Shown here piece after piece: positions 45,060 to 53,630 of a stretch of DNA of 64,000 bases. The position numbers and the translations under genes are program-made. The notes below the pieces were generated by a model. It searched no databases, was not told the origin of the DNA, and saw only the letters and a list, made by a program, of their open reading frames with translations. Position 1 is the stretch's first letter, and every line of letters starts with the position of its first letter. The DNA is taken from assembly GCA_021838445.1 (NCBI GenBank), contig JAKCDU010000017.1, forward strand, positions 1 to 64,000. Reading direction: 5' to 3'. Source of the DNA: Actinomycetes bacterium (GTDB taxonomy: Bacteria > Actinomycetota > Acidimicrobiia > Acidimicrobiales > Palsa-688).

Positions 45060-46469
45060 ATGAGTTCGCGACCGGCCACTTTGGGCCAGCTGAAGGAAAG
45101 CGGCTGGGAGTCCGTCCCGGTCAAGGAGGAGGTGCGGCGCAACGCCATTCGCCGCATCGCCGCGGGCCGTCCGTTGGTGGACGGGGTACTCGGCTACGAG
45201 GAGACCGTCCTGCCGCAGTTGGAGAACGCCCTCCTGGCCGGTCACGACGTGATCTTCCTCGGGGAGCGGGGTCAGGCCAAGACCCGGATCATCCGGAGCC
45301 TGACCGGCCTGCTCGACGAGTGGATCCCCATAGTCGCCGGTTCGGAGATCCTCGACGACCCCTTCGGCCCGGTATCGCGCTACGCCCGGGACCTCATCGA
45401 GCACAAGGGCGACGAAACGCCGATCTCCTGGGTGCATCGCGACGAGCGTTTCGGCGAGAAGCTGGCCACCCCCGACACCTCGATCGCCGACCTGATCGGG
45501 GAGGTGGACCCGATCAAGGTGGCCGAGGGTCGCTACCTCTCCGACGAGCTGACCCTCCACTACGGCTTGGTGCCGCGCACCAACCGGGGCATCTTCGCCA
45601 TCAACGAGCTTCCCGATCTCTCCGAGCGCATCCAGGTCGGCTTGCTCAACGTGCTCGAAGAGCGCGACATCCAGGTGCGCGGGTACAAGATCCGCCTGCC
45701 CCTGGACGTCATGCTGGTGGCGTCGGCCAACCCTGAGGATTACACCAACCGGGGTCGCATCATCACCCCGCTCAAGGACCGCTTCGGGGCCCAGATCCGC
45801 ACCCACTACCCCCTCGACGTGGACACCGAGATCGGTGTCATCGAGCAGGAGGCCTCCGTGGTGCGACCGGAGGGCATCCGCGTCGAAGTCCCCCGGTTCA
45901 TGGCCGAGATCATCGCCACGCTGTCCCAGCTGGCCCGCCAGAGTCCCCACATCAACCAGCGGTCCGGGGTGTCGGTCCGACTCAGCGTGGCCAACTACGA
46001 GACGGTCGTGGCCAGCGCGGTACGCCGGGCCCTCCGCCTCGGCGAACCGGAGGCGGTGCCGCGTATCGCCGACCTCGAGTCGCTTCCCGCGTCCACCGCG
46101 GGCAAGGTGGAGGTCGAGACCATCGACGAGGGCCGCGACGGCCATGTGATCGACCGTCTGGTGGCCCAGTCGGTGCTCAGCGTGTTCAAGGCCTCGGTGC
46201 CGGGCGAGAAGCTGCGGGCCGCTTCGGGGGACTTCGACTCGGGCGAGATCCTCCACGCCGGCGACGACGTCCCGGCCGGTTCGTTCGTGGGGGCGCTGGA
46301 CAAGTTCCCGGGGCTGCGCGACGTGGTCATGTCCCTGCCCGGCCAGGCCGGCGGGGAGTCCCCGGCCATGATCGCGGCAGGCACCGAGTTCGTGCTCGAA
46401 GGACTGCACTTGAGCAAGCGGCTCAACAAGGACGCGGCCGGCTCCCGGGCCACCTACCGGGCCCGCTAG
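45060..46469 (+). CDS. MoxR-type / Mg-chelatase-like AAA+ ATPase, 469 aa
   Basis: An AAA+ protein with a divergent Walker A (FLGERGQAKTRIIRSL), the segment GIFAINELPDLSERIQVGLLNVLEERDIQVRGYKIRLPLDVMLVASANPEDYTNRGRIITPLKDRFGAQI covering Walker B, sensor 1 and arginine finger, and a helical C-terminal lid. It resembles the Mg-chelatase I/MoxR class, which partners with VWA proteins as chaperone-like ATPases. The downstream gene (15 nt later) encodes the VWA partner. ATG 45060 is the first start consistent with conserved sequence; an upstream in-frame start at 45003 adds 19 unconserved residues. Confidence 0.88.
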   Translation: MSSRPATLGQLKESGWESVPVKEEVRRNAIRRIAAGRPLVDGVLGYEETVLPQLENALLAGHDVIFLGERGQAKTRIIRSLTGLLDEWIPIVAGSEILDDPFGPVSRYARDLIEHKGDETPISWVHRDERFGEKLATPDTSIADLIGEVDPIKVAEGRYLSDELTLHYGLVPRTNRGIFAINELPDLSERIQVGLLNVLEERDIQVRGYKIRLPLDVMLVASANPEDYTNRGRIITPLKDRFGAQIRTHYPLDVDTEIGVIEQEASVVRPEGIRVEVPRFMAEIIATLSQLARQSPHINQRSGVSVRLSVANYETVVASAVRRALRLGEPEAVPRIADLESLPASTAGKVEVETIDEGRDGHVIDRLVAQSVLSVFKASVPGEKLRAASGDFDSGEILHAGDDVPAGSFVGALDKFPGLRDVVMSLPGQAGGESPAMIAAGTEFVLEGLHLSKRLNKDAAGSRATYRAR

Positions 46470-46484
46470 CAGCCTCCCCCCGGC

Positions 46485-48488
46485 ATGGCGCACCTCCGGT
46501 ATTCCAAGTGGGACGGCACCCAGGTCGGATTCGACTTCGATGCCGACGACGTGTTCTCCGAGCTCACCGACGAGCTCTTGTTCCACGGCGACCTCAACCA
46601 GGCCCTGCAGCGCCTGCTGCAGCGGGGCTTCACCGATCGCAACGGGGAGCGCGTCGCCGGACTCAGGGAGATGCTCGAGCGCCTGCGCGAACGCCGTCGG
46701 GAGATGCTCGAGCGCCACGACCTCGGCGGCCCCTACGAGGAGATGGCCGAGCGCTTGCGCCAGATCCTCGACCAGGAGCGCCAGGGCATCGACGGCCTCG
46801 AGGAGGAGGCCCGTAACTCCGGGGATCAGCGGCGCCAGGAGATCACCTCGGAGGTGGCCGCCGAGCGCCGCATGGCTCTCGACCTGCTACCCCCCGACAT
46901 GGCCGGCCAGGTGCAGTCCCTCCAGGAGTACGAGTGGACGAGCAGTGAGGCCCGTCAAGCCTTCGACGAGCTGATGGACGAGCTGCGCCAGCAGCTCATG
47001 CAGTCCTACTTCAATCAGATGTCGTCGGCCATGTCGGACATGTCCCCGGAGTCCATGCAGCGGATGAAGGACATGTTCAACGAGCTCAACCGGATGCTCG
47101 AGACGAGGGCCGCCGGGGGCGACACCGAGCGCATGTTCCAGGAGTTCATGGATCAGTACGGGGACATGTTCCCCGGCAATCCGCAGAGCCTCGACGAGTT
47201 GCTCGAGCAGATGGCCCAGCAGATGGCCGCCATGCAGCAGATGCTCAACTCCATGAGCCCCGACCAACGGGCCCAGCTGCAGCAGCTCGCCGAGTCGCTC
47301 CTCGAGGACATGGATCTGCGTTGGCAGGTGGACCGTCTGGGCGGCAACCTCCGCTCCCTCTTCCCCCAGATGGGCTGGGAGCAGTCCTACGACTTCAGCG
47401 GTGACGACCCGCTCAACTTCGCTGAGGCCGCGGCGGTGATGAACCAGCTGGGCGACCTCGACCGCCTGGAGCAGATGATGTCCTCGGCGTCCAACCCGGG
47501 CGCGCTGGCCGAGGTGGACATTGACCGGGCCCGGGAACTGCTCGGCGAGGACGCGGCGCGCTCCTTGGAGCAGCTCGCCCGCATGGCCCGCCAGCTCCAG
47601 GAGGCGGGGCTGATGGACCAGAAGGAGGGGCGCCTGGAGCTGACCCCCCGCGGTCTGCGCAAGATCGGCCAGAACGCCCTGTCCGACCTCTTCTCGCGGC
47701 TCATCAAGGAGCGGATGGGACGTCACGTCGCCGACCGGGTGGGCATCGGCCACGAACGCAACTTCGAGACCAAGCCCTACGAGTGGGGCGACCCGTTCAA
47801 CCTGTCCATAGAGCGCACGGTGCGCAACGCCCTCGGCCGGGCCGGTTCGGGTACCCCGGTGCGCCTCTCCCCCGACGACTTCGAGGTGGAGCGCACCGAG
47901 ACGCTCACCTCGACCTCGACGGTACTGGCTGTGGATTTGTCACTTTCCATGCCGATGCGGGGCAACTTCCTGGCTGCCAAGAAGGTGGCCATGGCCCTCC
48001 ATGCCCTCATCACCAGCCAGTTCCCCCGCGACTACCTGGGCCTGGTCGGCTTCGGGGAGTTGGCCCGCGAGCTCAAGCCGGAGCAGCTCCCCGAGGTGTC
48101 GTGGGACTACACCTACGGAACCAACATGCAGCACGCCCTGCTGCTGGCGCGCCGGATGCTGGCCCGGCGGCAGGGAACCAAGCAGATCATCCTCATCACC
48201 GACGGTGAGCCGACCGCTCACGTCCTGGCGAGCGGCGAGCCGTTCTTCAGCTACCCGCCCACCCCCGAGACGGTCAGGGTCACCCTCGACGAGGTGGTGC
48301 GGGCCACGAAGGAGGGGATCACCATCAACACCTTCATGCTCGACGCCACCGGGTACCTGCGCACCTTCGTCGAGAAGCTGACCAAGCTCAACCGGGGCCG
48401 GGCCTTCTACACCACCCCCGAGACCCTCGGTGACTACGTGTTGGTGGACTTCTTGGAGCAGAAGCGGGCCCGCCGTCGCCCGGCTTAG
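46485..48488 (+). CDS. VWA-domain partner of the MoxR ATPase, 667 aa
   Basis: The N-terminal ~440 residues are charged and helical, rich in Glu, Gln, Arg and Met (for example LLEQMAQQMAAMQQMLNSM), likely coiled coil. The von Willebrand factor A domain starts at ~476 with the MIDAS motif DLSLS (484-488), followed by a TNMQHALLLA threonine site and IILITDGEPTAHV, keeping metal-ion ligands. The pair MoxR/VWA is common in bacteria and is thought to act in protein or cofactor maturation; the client is unknown. There is no signal peptide or TM helix, so it is cytoplasmic. Confidence 0.9.
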   Translation: MAHLRYSKWDGTQVGFDFDADDVFSELTDELLFHGDLNQALQRLLQRGFTDRNGERVAGLREMLERLRERRREMLERHDLGGPYEEMAERLRQILDQERQGIDGLEEEARNSGDQRRQEITSEVAAERRMALDLLPPDMAGQVQSLQEYEWTSSEARQAFDELMDELRQQLMQSYFNQMSSAMSDMSPESMQRMKDMFNELNRMLETRAAGGDTERMFQEFMDQYGDMFPGNPQSLDELLEQMAQQMAAMQQMLNSMSPDQRAQLQQLAESLLEDMDLRWQVDRLGGNLRSLFPQMGWEQSYDFSGDDPLNFAEAAAVMNQLGDLDRLEQMMSSASNPGALAEVDIDRARELLGEDAARSLEQLARMARQLQEAGLMDQKEGRLELTPRGLRKIGQNALSDLFSRLIKERMGRHVADRVGIGHERNFETKPYEWGDPFNLSIERTVRNALGRAGSGTPVRLSPDDFEVERTETLTSTSTVLAVDLSLSMPMRGNFLAAKKVAMALHALITSQFPRDYLGLVGFGELARELKPEQLPEVSWDYTYGTNMQHALLLARRMLARRQGTKQIILITDGEPTAHVLASGEPFFSYPPTPETVRVTLDEVVRATKEGITINTFMLDATGYLRTFVEKLTKLNRGRAFYTTPETLGDYVLVDFLEQKRARRRPA

Positions 48489-48541
48489 CCGCAGACCTCG
48501 TTTGGGACCGCCCTACCGGAGGTTGATACCGTGAGGCCCTC

Positions 48542-49303
48542 ATGCATGTGATCGTGGTTGGGTGCGGCCGGGTCGGCAGTGAACTGGCCGTTCGGCTGCA
48601 ACGGGAAGGCCACTCGGTGGCCGTCATCGACAAGAACGCCAACGCCTTCCGTCGCCTACCTGAACCCTGGGACGGGCAGAAGGTGGTCGGCTTCGGGTTC
48701 GACCGGGACGACCTGCGCCGGGCCGGAGTGGAGCGGGCCGGCGCGGTCGCTGCGGTGACCAGCGGGGACAACACGAACATTCTGAGTGCCCGCATTGCCC
48801 GGGAGACCTTCGAGGTGGACAATGTCGTGGCCCGCATCTACGACCCCCGGCGGGCGGCCATCTACCAGCGTCTCGGCATCCCCACGGTGGCCACCGTCAG
48901 TTGGACGGTGGACCAGGTAGCTCGCCGCCTCATTCCCGGCCCCGTCGCCTCGTCGTGGACCGATCCCACCGGCAGCGTGAACCTGGTGGAGTTCCCGCTG
49001 CCGGCTTTCCTCTGCGGGCGGTCGCTGGCCGAGGTGAGCGACGACGAGCGCTTCCGTCCGGTGATGATCACCCGGGCCGGGCAGGCCAAGCTGGTCGTTC
49101 CCGGCGTGGTCGGCCAGGAAGGCGATCTGGTCCATTTCGCGGTGCGCACCGACGCTCTCGCCGAGATCACCGCCAAGCTGGTCAGGCCTAAGCCGCCGGC
49201 GTTCCATCCCGGTGAAGTGCCCGGTGGGGCCGCCGCCTCCGTGGGACCGGGAGCGGGTGGCCCGACCTCCGGCGAAGCCGGCCCGCACGGAGGTGGCCGG
49301 TGA
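48542..49303 (+). CDS. TrkA-family K+ uptake regulatory subunit 1, 253 aa
   Basis: An RCK/TrkA-N protein: MHVIVVGCGRVGSELAVRLQREGHSVAVIDKN is an NAD-binding Rossmann motif, followed by GDNTNILSARIARETFEVDNVVARIYDP, and a C-terminal TrkA-C-like domain (FLCGRSLAEVSDDERFRPVMITR). It gates a membrane K+ channel/transporter in response to nucleotides. It overlaps a second TrkA gene by 4 nt, like the paired ceoB/ceoC genes of mycobacteria. No TrkH/TrkG membrane subunit is in the window. Confidence 0.9.
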   Translation: MHVIVVGCGRVGSELAVRLQREGHSVAVIDKNANAFRRLPEPWDGQKVVGFGFDRDDLRRAGVERAGAVAAVTSGDNTNILSARIARETFEVDNVVARIYDPRRAAIYQRLGIPTVATVSWTVDQVARRLIPGPVASSWTDPTGSVNLVEFPLPAFLCGRSLAEVSDDERFRPVMITRAGQAKLVVPGVVGQEGDLVHFAVRTDALAEITAKLVRPKPPAFHPGEVPGGAAASVGPGAGGPTSGEAGPHGGGR

Positions 49304-50004
49304 AGGTCTCCATCGCCGGCGGGGGAGTGGTCGGCCGCTCCATCGCCCGGGACCTGGTCCGCAACGGCCACGAAGTGCTGATCGTCGAGCAGGACGCCGA
49401 GGTGGTCCGCCGTCAGTCAGAGGCGCGGGGCCGGCCCTCGACTGACGACGTCGGCGAGGACGGGTCCGAGGCCGGGGTCAACTGGTTCGCCGGTGACGCC
49501 TGCGAGGTCAGCACCCTCCACGAGGCCGGATTCGGCAGCGCCGACGTGGTCGTGGCCGCCACCGGCGACGACGAGGACAATCTGGTGGTGTCGCTCCTGT
49601 CCAAGCAGGAGTTCGCCGTTCCCCGGGTGATCGCCCGGGTCAACCATCCGAAGAACCAGTGGCTCTTCAACGAGTCCTGGGGTGTCGACGTGGCGGTGTC
49701 CACCCCCCACCTCATAACGGCTCTTGTCGAAGAGGCGCTCTCGGTGGGCACGCTGGTGCGCCTGCTGCGCTTGGCCGAGGGCAAGGCCGGCCTGGTCGAG
49801 GTGACCCTGGCGACCCAGTCGCCGGCGGTGTCGCGTCCCATATCCGAGTTGGGCATGCCGCGCGACTCGAGTGTGGTGGCCATCGTGCGCAGCCGCCGGG
49901 TGGTGGTGCCTCGGGGCGACACCGTCCTCGACGTGGGCGACGAGGTCATCGTCTTGGTCACCGAGGACTCCGAGGAAGCTGTCCGCCACGTGCTGGTCGG
50001 CTGA
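49300..50004 (+). CDS. TrkA-family K+ uptake regulatory subunit 2, 234 aa
   Basis: KVSIAGGGVVGRSIARDLVRNGHEVLIVEQD is the Rossmann NAD site, VVVAATGDDEDNLVVSLLSKQEFAVPRVIARVNHPKNQWLF the second TrkA-N signature, and VSRPISELGMPRDSSVVAIVR with DTVLDVGDEVIVLV the RCK-C domain. The GTG start overlaps the upstream stop. The two subunits likely form a hetero-oligomeric gating ring. Confidence 0.9.
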   Translation: MKVSIAGGGVVGRSIARDLVRNGHEVLIVEQDAEVVRRQSEARGRPSTDDVGEDGSEAGVNWFAGDACEVSTLHEAGFGSADVVVAATGDDEDNLVVSLLSKQEFAVPRVIARVNHPKNQWLFNESWGVDVAVSTPHLITALVEEALSVGTLVRLLRLAEGKAGLVEVTLATQSPAVSRPISELGMPRDSSVVAIVRSRRVVVPRGDTVLDVGDEVIVLVTEDSEEAVRHVLVG

Positions 50005-50143
50005 CCCCGCTCCCGGGTCGGCCACGGTCAAGGACCTGATCTCCGCTAGGGGCGGGCCCTAGCAGTTGGTTCGTCGCGGGCCGGCGCCGGTCGCCACAGG
50101 GCGGCGCGAGTAGCAGATTCCAGCAGAAAAGTCGGGGACCCTC

Positions 50144-50172
50144 TTGATTATCGGCGCTGGACCGACGAATAT
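50144..50172 (+). promoter_or_regulatory. Promoter candidate for the first whiB gene
   Basis: A -35-like TTGATT (50144-50149) and -10-like GAATAT (50167-50172) are separated by 17 bp in a locally AT-richer stretch. If used, transcription would start near 50179, which excludes the upstream ATG at 50176 and supports GTG 50251 as start. Confidence 0.45.
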
Positions 50173-50250
50173 CACATGTATGTAGTTACAAGGGTGGAAC
50201 CGATACCGGATCCTCCCTCCGCATGGATCACCGACCTGAGGGGAGCACCG

Positions 50251-50535
50251 GTGAGCGATTTGATTCAACTTCTACTTCGAACCCCGGACCGGACCTGGCA
50301 GAAGCAGGCCAACTGCATGGGGGTGGACCCCGACCTCTTCTTTCCCGAGCGCGGTGCTTCCACCCGGGAGGCCAAGGAGGTCTGCCGGGGCTGCGTGGTA
50401 CGAGAGGACTGCCTCGAGTACGCCTTGGCCAACGGCGAGAAGTTCGGCATCTGGGGAGGTCTGAGCGAACGTGAGCGGCGCAAGATCCGCCGCCGCCGGG
50501 CCCTCGAGAGGCGAGGCGTCATAGCCGCCAGCTGA
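50251..50535 (+). CDS. WhiB-family Fe-S regulator, 94 aa
   Basis: Four cysteines in WhiB order are present (NCMG; EVCRGCVVREDC), followed by LEYALANGEKFGIWGGLSERERRKIRRRR with the G(I/V)WGG turn and a basic C-terminal tail. These bind a [4Fe-4S] cluster and, with sigma factor, regulate transcription in Actinomycetota. GTG 50251 with GAGGGGAG upstream is preferred over ATG 50176. The conserved 'DLFFPERGAST' matches the WhiB2/WhmD-like N-terminal motif. It converges with the ftcD-like gene. Confidence 0.9.
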   Translation: MSDLIQLLLRTPDRTWQKQANCMGVDPDLFFPERGASTREAKEVCRGCVVREDCLEYALANGEKFGIWGGLSERERRKIRRRRALERRGVIAAS

Positions 50536-50591
50536 GCCCGGCTCCGGCTGGCTCTCTTCCGGACTAGCCCGGACCGCCCCTGTCCCGCCCT

Positions 50592-51500
50592 TCAAAGTCT
50601 TCCCCCGTCGAGGCCCGCCTGTTCGAGGCGGGCCTCGATCGTTGCCCATTCGTGTAGCCCCAGCAGGCCCCACCGGGCGGCGGGTTCGGCCTCCAGGACG
50701 GAGCGGGGAAGCAGCCCCACCAACTCGGCGTAGTCCACCTCGACCTCCCGCCGGGCCTCGTACCGTGGGACCTCCTCGCGCAGCGCCGCGACCACCAAAT
50801 CGTGGGCTGCTCCTGGGCCCAGACGGTCCGGGTCGACGAGGTTCATGGACACCTGCACCCGGCGGCCCTCCCCGACGGCCAGGCCGAGCGCCCGCAGGGC
50901 CGGGCCCCGCACCCCGGCGGCGACCCGGCGGGCCAGGCCCAGGTCGGCACCCGGGCTCAACCACAGGTTGTAGGCGACCAGAGGGGTCCGGGCTCCGACC
51001 GCCGCCGCGCCGGCGGTGGGATGGGGCGTAGCCGGACCGAAGTCGGGCTCGAGGGAGGTCCACGCCCGCCTTCGCAGTTCGGGGAGGGAGCGCTCCGGCC
51101 CATAGAGGAAGCAGGGCAGAGCGAGCTCGGCCGCCGCCCAGGCGGCGAACGCGTCGCGGGCCCTCACCGCCGCCGGCAGGGGTCCCTCCCCGAGAAGTAG
51201 GGGGGAGCGCCGGGGCGACATGGCGAGGGCCACGAAGGGAACCACGTCGAGGACTCCGATGCGCGGGTGGACACCGACATGGGGACCTAGGTCCAAAAGG
51301 TCCACGGCGCGTCGGGCCAGCGCTCTGACCGCTTCGGAGAGGGCATCGATCGTCCCGGCCAGGGTCAGCACCGACCGGTTGTGGTCGGGATCGGAGTGGA
51401 TGTCGAGAACCAGCGGTCCCCCCGCGGCGGCCAACTCCGATACGACGCCGGCGTCCCGGCCCTCGCTGACGTTGACCACGCACTCCAGGAGCGTCTCCAC
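50592..51500 (-). CDS. Glutamate formimidoyltransferase-like protein (FtcD N-terminal type), 302 aa
   Basis: LLECVVNVSEGRDAGVVSEL, then DIHSDPDHNRSVLTLAG, LDLGPHVGVHPRIGVLDVVPFVAL, and VQVSMNLVDPDRLGPGAAHDLV follow the formiminotransferase domain pattern. The C-terminal cyclodeaminase half of bifunctional FtcD is absent. Stand-alone versions act in histidine degradation or folate metabolism, but no hut gene is near, so the exact substrate is uncertain. The start is GTG. A 13-bp hairpin lies in its last codons. Confidence 0.82.
   Translation of the reverse strand: METLLECVVNVSEGRDAGVVSELAAAGGPLVLDIHSDPDHNRSVLTLAGTIDALSEAVRALARRAVDLLDLGPHVGVHPRIGVLDVVPFVALAMSPRRSPLLLGEGPLPAAVRARDAFAAWAAAELALPCFLYGPERSLPELRRRAWTSLEPDFGPATPHPTAGAAAVGARTPLVAYNLWLSPGADLGLARRVAAGVRGPALRALGLAVGEGRRVQVSMNLVDPDRLGPGAAHDLVVAALREEVPRYEARREVEVDYAELVGLLPRSVLEAEPAARWGLLGLHEWATIEARLEQAGLDGGRL
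50608..50638. terminator. Perfect hairpin within the 3' end of the ftcD-like gene
   Basis: TCGAGGCCCGCCT (50608-50620) and AGGCGGGCCTCGA (50626-50638) form a 13-bp perfect stem with loop GTTCG. It lies between the convergent whiB stop (50535) and inside the ftcD-like coding end (stop 50592). It may terminate whiB transcription. Confidence 0.5.
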
Positions 51501-51707
51501 CCCAAGAGCCTGCCCGGCGCGAGGGCCGATACGGGGGACCCTCCCGAGCTACTGTCAGGATGTGCCAACTACTTACATGATTTCTCGCACCAACGACGGG
51601 GACGGGTAGAGCCCGCCGTGGGGCCGGGGCCCGCCGAGATCCGGGGAAAATCCCGATGGGCGCCCCGACTGCTGTCCAAGCGCCCTGACAAGGAGTACCG
51701 TTGATCC

Positions 51708-52121
51708 ATGATCGCGAACCTCATGGGCGGCGACGGCTTGATCGTCCTCATAGTGGCCCTGGTGGTACTGGTGGGGGGAAGTCAGCTACCCAAGATCGCC
51801 CGTAACGTCGGTCTGGCCGGCAAGGAGTTCCGCAAGGCGCAGTTCGAAGCCGAAGAGGAGAAGGCCCAGCAGCAGCGACGTGGCGGTGCGCCGGCCGATG
51901 CCGCCCCCTCGTGGTCGGCGGCTCCGGGCGGGCTGCCGGCGGCTCCGGCCACCCCACCCCCGCTGGCCGCCCCGGCGGGATCGGCGATGGCGGCTCCGAC
52001 TCCGCCGACCACCCCGGCGCCCAACGCCTCCGAGGCGACCATCAATCTCACCCCGGCGCAGCTCGACGCGCTGCTCAAGGCCCGTGAAGACCAGGTTCGC
52101 AACGAGCCCAGCGGCAACTGA
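51708..52121 (+). CDS. tatA: TatA/E-type twin-arginine translocase subunit, 137 aa
   Basis: A single N-terminal TM helix (GLIVLIVALVVLVGGSQLPKIARNVGLAGKEFRKAQFEAEEEKAQQ) is followed by an amphipathic helix, the classical TatA layout, then a Pro/Ala-rich C-terminal tail. It assembles the pore for export of folded proteins. There is no tatB or tatC in the window. The hinge reads GGSQLPK, in place of the common FG-x-KLPE. Alone downstream of a 200-bp gap, it has its own promoter region. Confidence 0.87.
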   Translation: MIANLMGGDGLIVLIVALVVLVGGSQLPKIARNVGLAGKEFRKAQFEAEEEKAQQQRRGGAPADAAPSWSAAPGGLPAAPATPPPLAAPAGSAMAAPTPPTTPAPNASEATINLTPAQLDALLKAREDQVRNEPSGN

Positions 52122-52163
52122 CCCGGCGGCGCCTGCTCCTACGGCGCCCTGATCAGGCGGCGG

Positions 52164-52409
52164 TCAGTCCGCGACGGCCTGGGTGAGGCCACGGCGCTGA
52201 CGGGCGATACGCCGCCGCTCCCGCTCGGAGGCCCCGCCCCACACGCCGTGCTCGATGCGGTTGTACAGGGCGTACTCGAGGCAGGGGATCTTGACCGGGC
52301 AGTCGGCGCAGATGCGCCGGGCCACTTCGACGCCGACCCCGTCGCTCGGGAAGAAGGTTTCGGGGGGCAACTCGCGGCACTTGCCCTCGCTCATCCAGTT
52401 GGTATCCAC
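52164..52409 (-). CDS. WhiB-family Fe-S regulator, second copy, 81 aa
   Basis: Cysteines in KCRELPPETFF and RRICADCPVKIPC, then LEYALYNRIEHGVWGGASERERRRIARQR, are the full WhiB pattern (C...CxxCxxxxxC and GVWGG). The start is GTG 52409; ATG at codon 6 is the alternative. It is shorter than the first copy. An inverted repeat (TCACGGG/CCCGTGA, 52446-52472) lies just upstream and could be an operator. Confidence 0.9.
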   Translation of the reverse strand: MDTNWMSEGKCRELPPETFFPSDGVGVEVARRICADCPVKIPCLEYALYNRIEHGVWGGASERERRRIARQRRGLTQAVAD

Positions 52410-52824
52410 AGTTCCAGGTCCTCCGTAATCCTTCTACCCTCAGTTTCACGGGCGCAGCTAAGAATCCCGTGAGAGCCACCTCGAATGGTGACTCAGTCCT
52501 CCGACCGAAACATCTACGTCGGCGGGCGCCGGATGGTTGACAAGAAATATTCGCCCGGGATTGGGGGGACCCTCCGCGGCGCATCCGGAGGGAAGCTGGC
52601 AGCGGCCGTTCCGCTGCCGTCCCGGTTAACCCCTCCATGCTAACGCGGGCTCGTGATAGAAGCCACAATCCGTCGGGACAATCATGGCGGCGGCCCGCTC
52701 GGGGTGCTGGTAGCGTCCTCGGCGAGCGAGTGGGCTGTGTAGGGGCACCGCTCGGACGTCGAAACTGGGGCCGCATCCCGGTGCTTCCTTGCTGGCCGAG
52801 GAACCGGGGCCGAGTCAAGGGAGC
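52410..52824. other. Divergent intergenic region (415 bp)
   Basis: No credible gene is visible. The part next to whiB has the inverted repeat TCACGGG (52446-52452) / CCCGTGA (52466-52472), a likely regulatory site. The middle and right parts contain a locally AT-richer stretch (about 52540-52560 and 52640-52690) suited to promoters of the AIM24 genes. An SD-like AAGGGAG precedes the AIM24 start. Confidence 0.5.
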
Positions 52825-53625
52825 ATGGAAATGGACCGGATCGAGTGCCAGTGGTGCAAGGCGCAGAACGAATCGGGGCAGACGACCTGCGCTACCTGCG
52901 GGGCGCCCCTGGATGCTCGCAACAAGGTCAGCGACTCGGGTTGGAAGGAGGCGCCCCGCCTGCGGGACATGACCGAGTTCCGCTTCTCGGGTAGCACCTG
53001 CCAGGTCGAAGGAGAGCTGGTCCCGGTGGCCGAGATCAACCTGGCGGCCGGTGATTCGGTCTTCTTCGAGCACCATGTGCTGCTGTGGAAGGACGAGGCG
53101 ACGGGGCTGTCGGCGATGAATACGGGCGGGGGAATGAAGCGGATGCTCGGCGGTATGCCGCATGTCATCTCGATCGCCCACGGCCCGGGCCGGGTCGCCT
53201 TCTCGCGCGACCAGGCCGGCGAGATCGTGGTCCTGCCCCTGCACCCGAGCATGGAGCTCGACGTGCGCGAGCACGCCTTCCTCGTGGCCTCCCACTCGAT
53301 CAGCTACAGCTTCGTGCGGATCAAGGGCATGAGCAACGTGCTGCACGGTGAGGGCATGTACATGGATCGTTTCGTGACCTCCGGCGAGCAGGGAATCCTT
53401 TTGCTGCACGGCTACGGCAACGTGTTCGAACGGACCCTTGCCCCGGGGGAGAAGATCCTCGTCGAACCGGGCGGGTTCCTCTACAAGGACTCGTCGGTGA
53501 CCCTGAACACCGTCCAGCAGAACGTCCGTACCGGCCTCATGCGCCACGGTCTGTACCTGGCCGAGATGACCGGCCCCGGGCGGGTGGGGATCCAGTCCAT
53601 GTACGTCCATCACGTCTCCGAGTAG
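52825..53625 (+). CDS. AIM24-family protein with N-terminal zinc ribbon, 266 aa
   Basis: The N-terminal CQWCKAQNESGQTTCATCG is a zinc ribbon. The rest is the AIM24 (DUF124) beta-roll: VEGELVPVAEINLAAGDSVFFEHHVLLW, HGPGRVAFSRDQAGEIVVLPLHPSMELDVREHAFLVA, and GILLLHGYGNVFERTLAPGEKILVEPGGFLYKD. AIM24 proteins are widespread but their bacterial function is unknown. ATG 52825 has AAGGGAG 4 nt upstream. Its paralogue begins 5 nt after its stop, indicating one operon from duplication. Confidence 0.85.
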   Translation: MEMDRIECQWCKAQNESGQTTCATCGAPLDARNKVSDSGWKEAPRLRDMTEFRFSGSTCQVEGELVPVAEINLAAGDSVFFEHHVLLWKDEATGLSAMNTGGGMKRMLGGMPHVISIAHGPGRVAFSRDQAGEIVVLPLHPSMELDVREHAFLVASHSISYSFVRIKGMSNVLHGEGMYMDRFVTSGEQGILLLHGYGNVFERTLAPGEKILVEPGGFLYKDSSVTLNTVQQNVRTGLMRHGLYLAEMTGPGRVGIQSMYVHHVSE

Positions 53626-53630
53626 CGGCC

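Noticed and set aside
50176-50250. Upstream ATG for the first whiB gene
   Set aside because: It lies about 4 nt after the best -10 candidate, lacks an SD and would add unconserved residues; GTG 50251 has a good SD.
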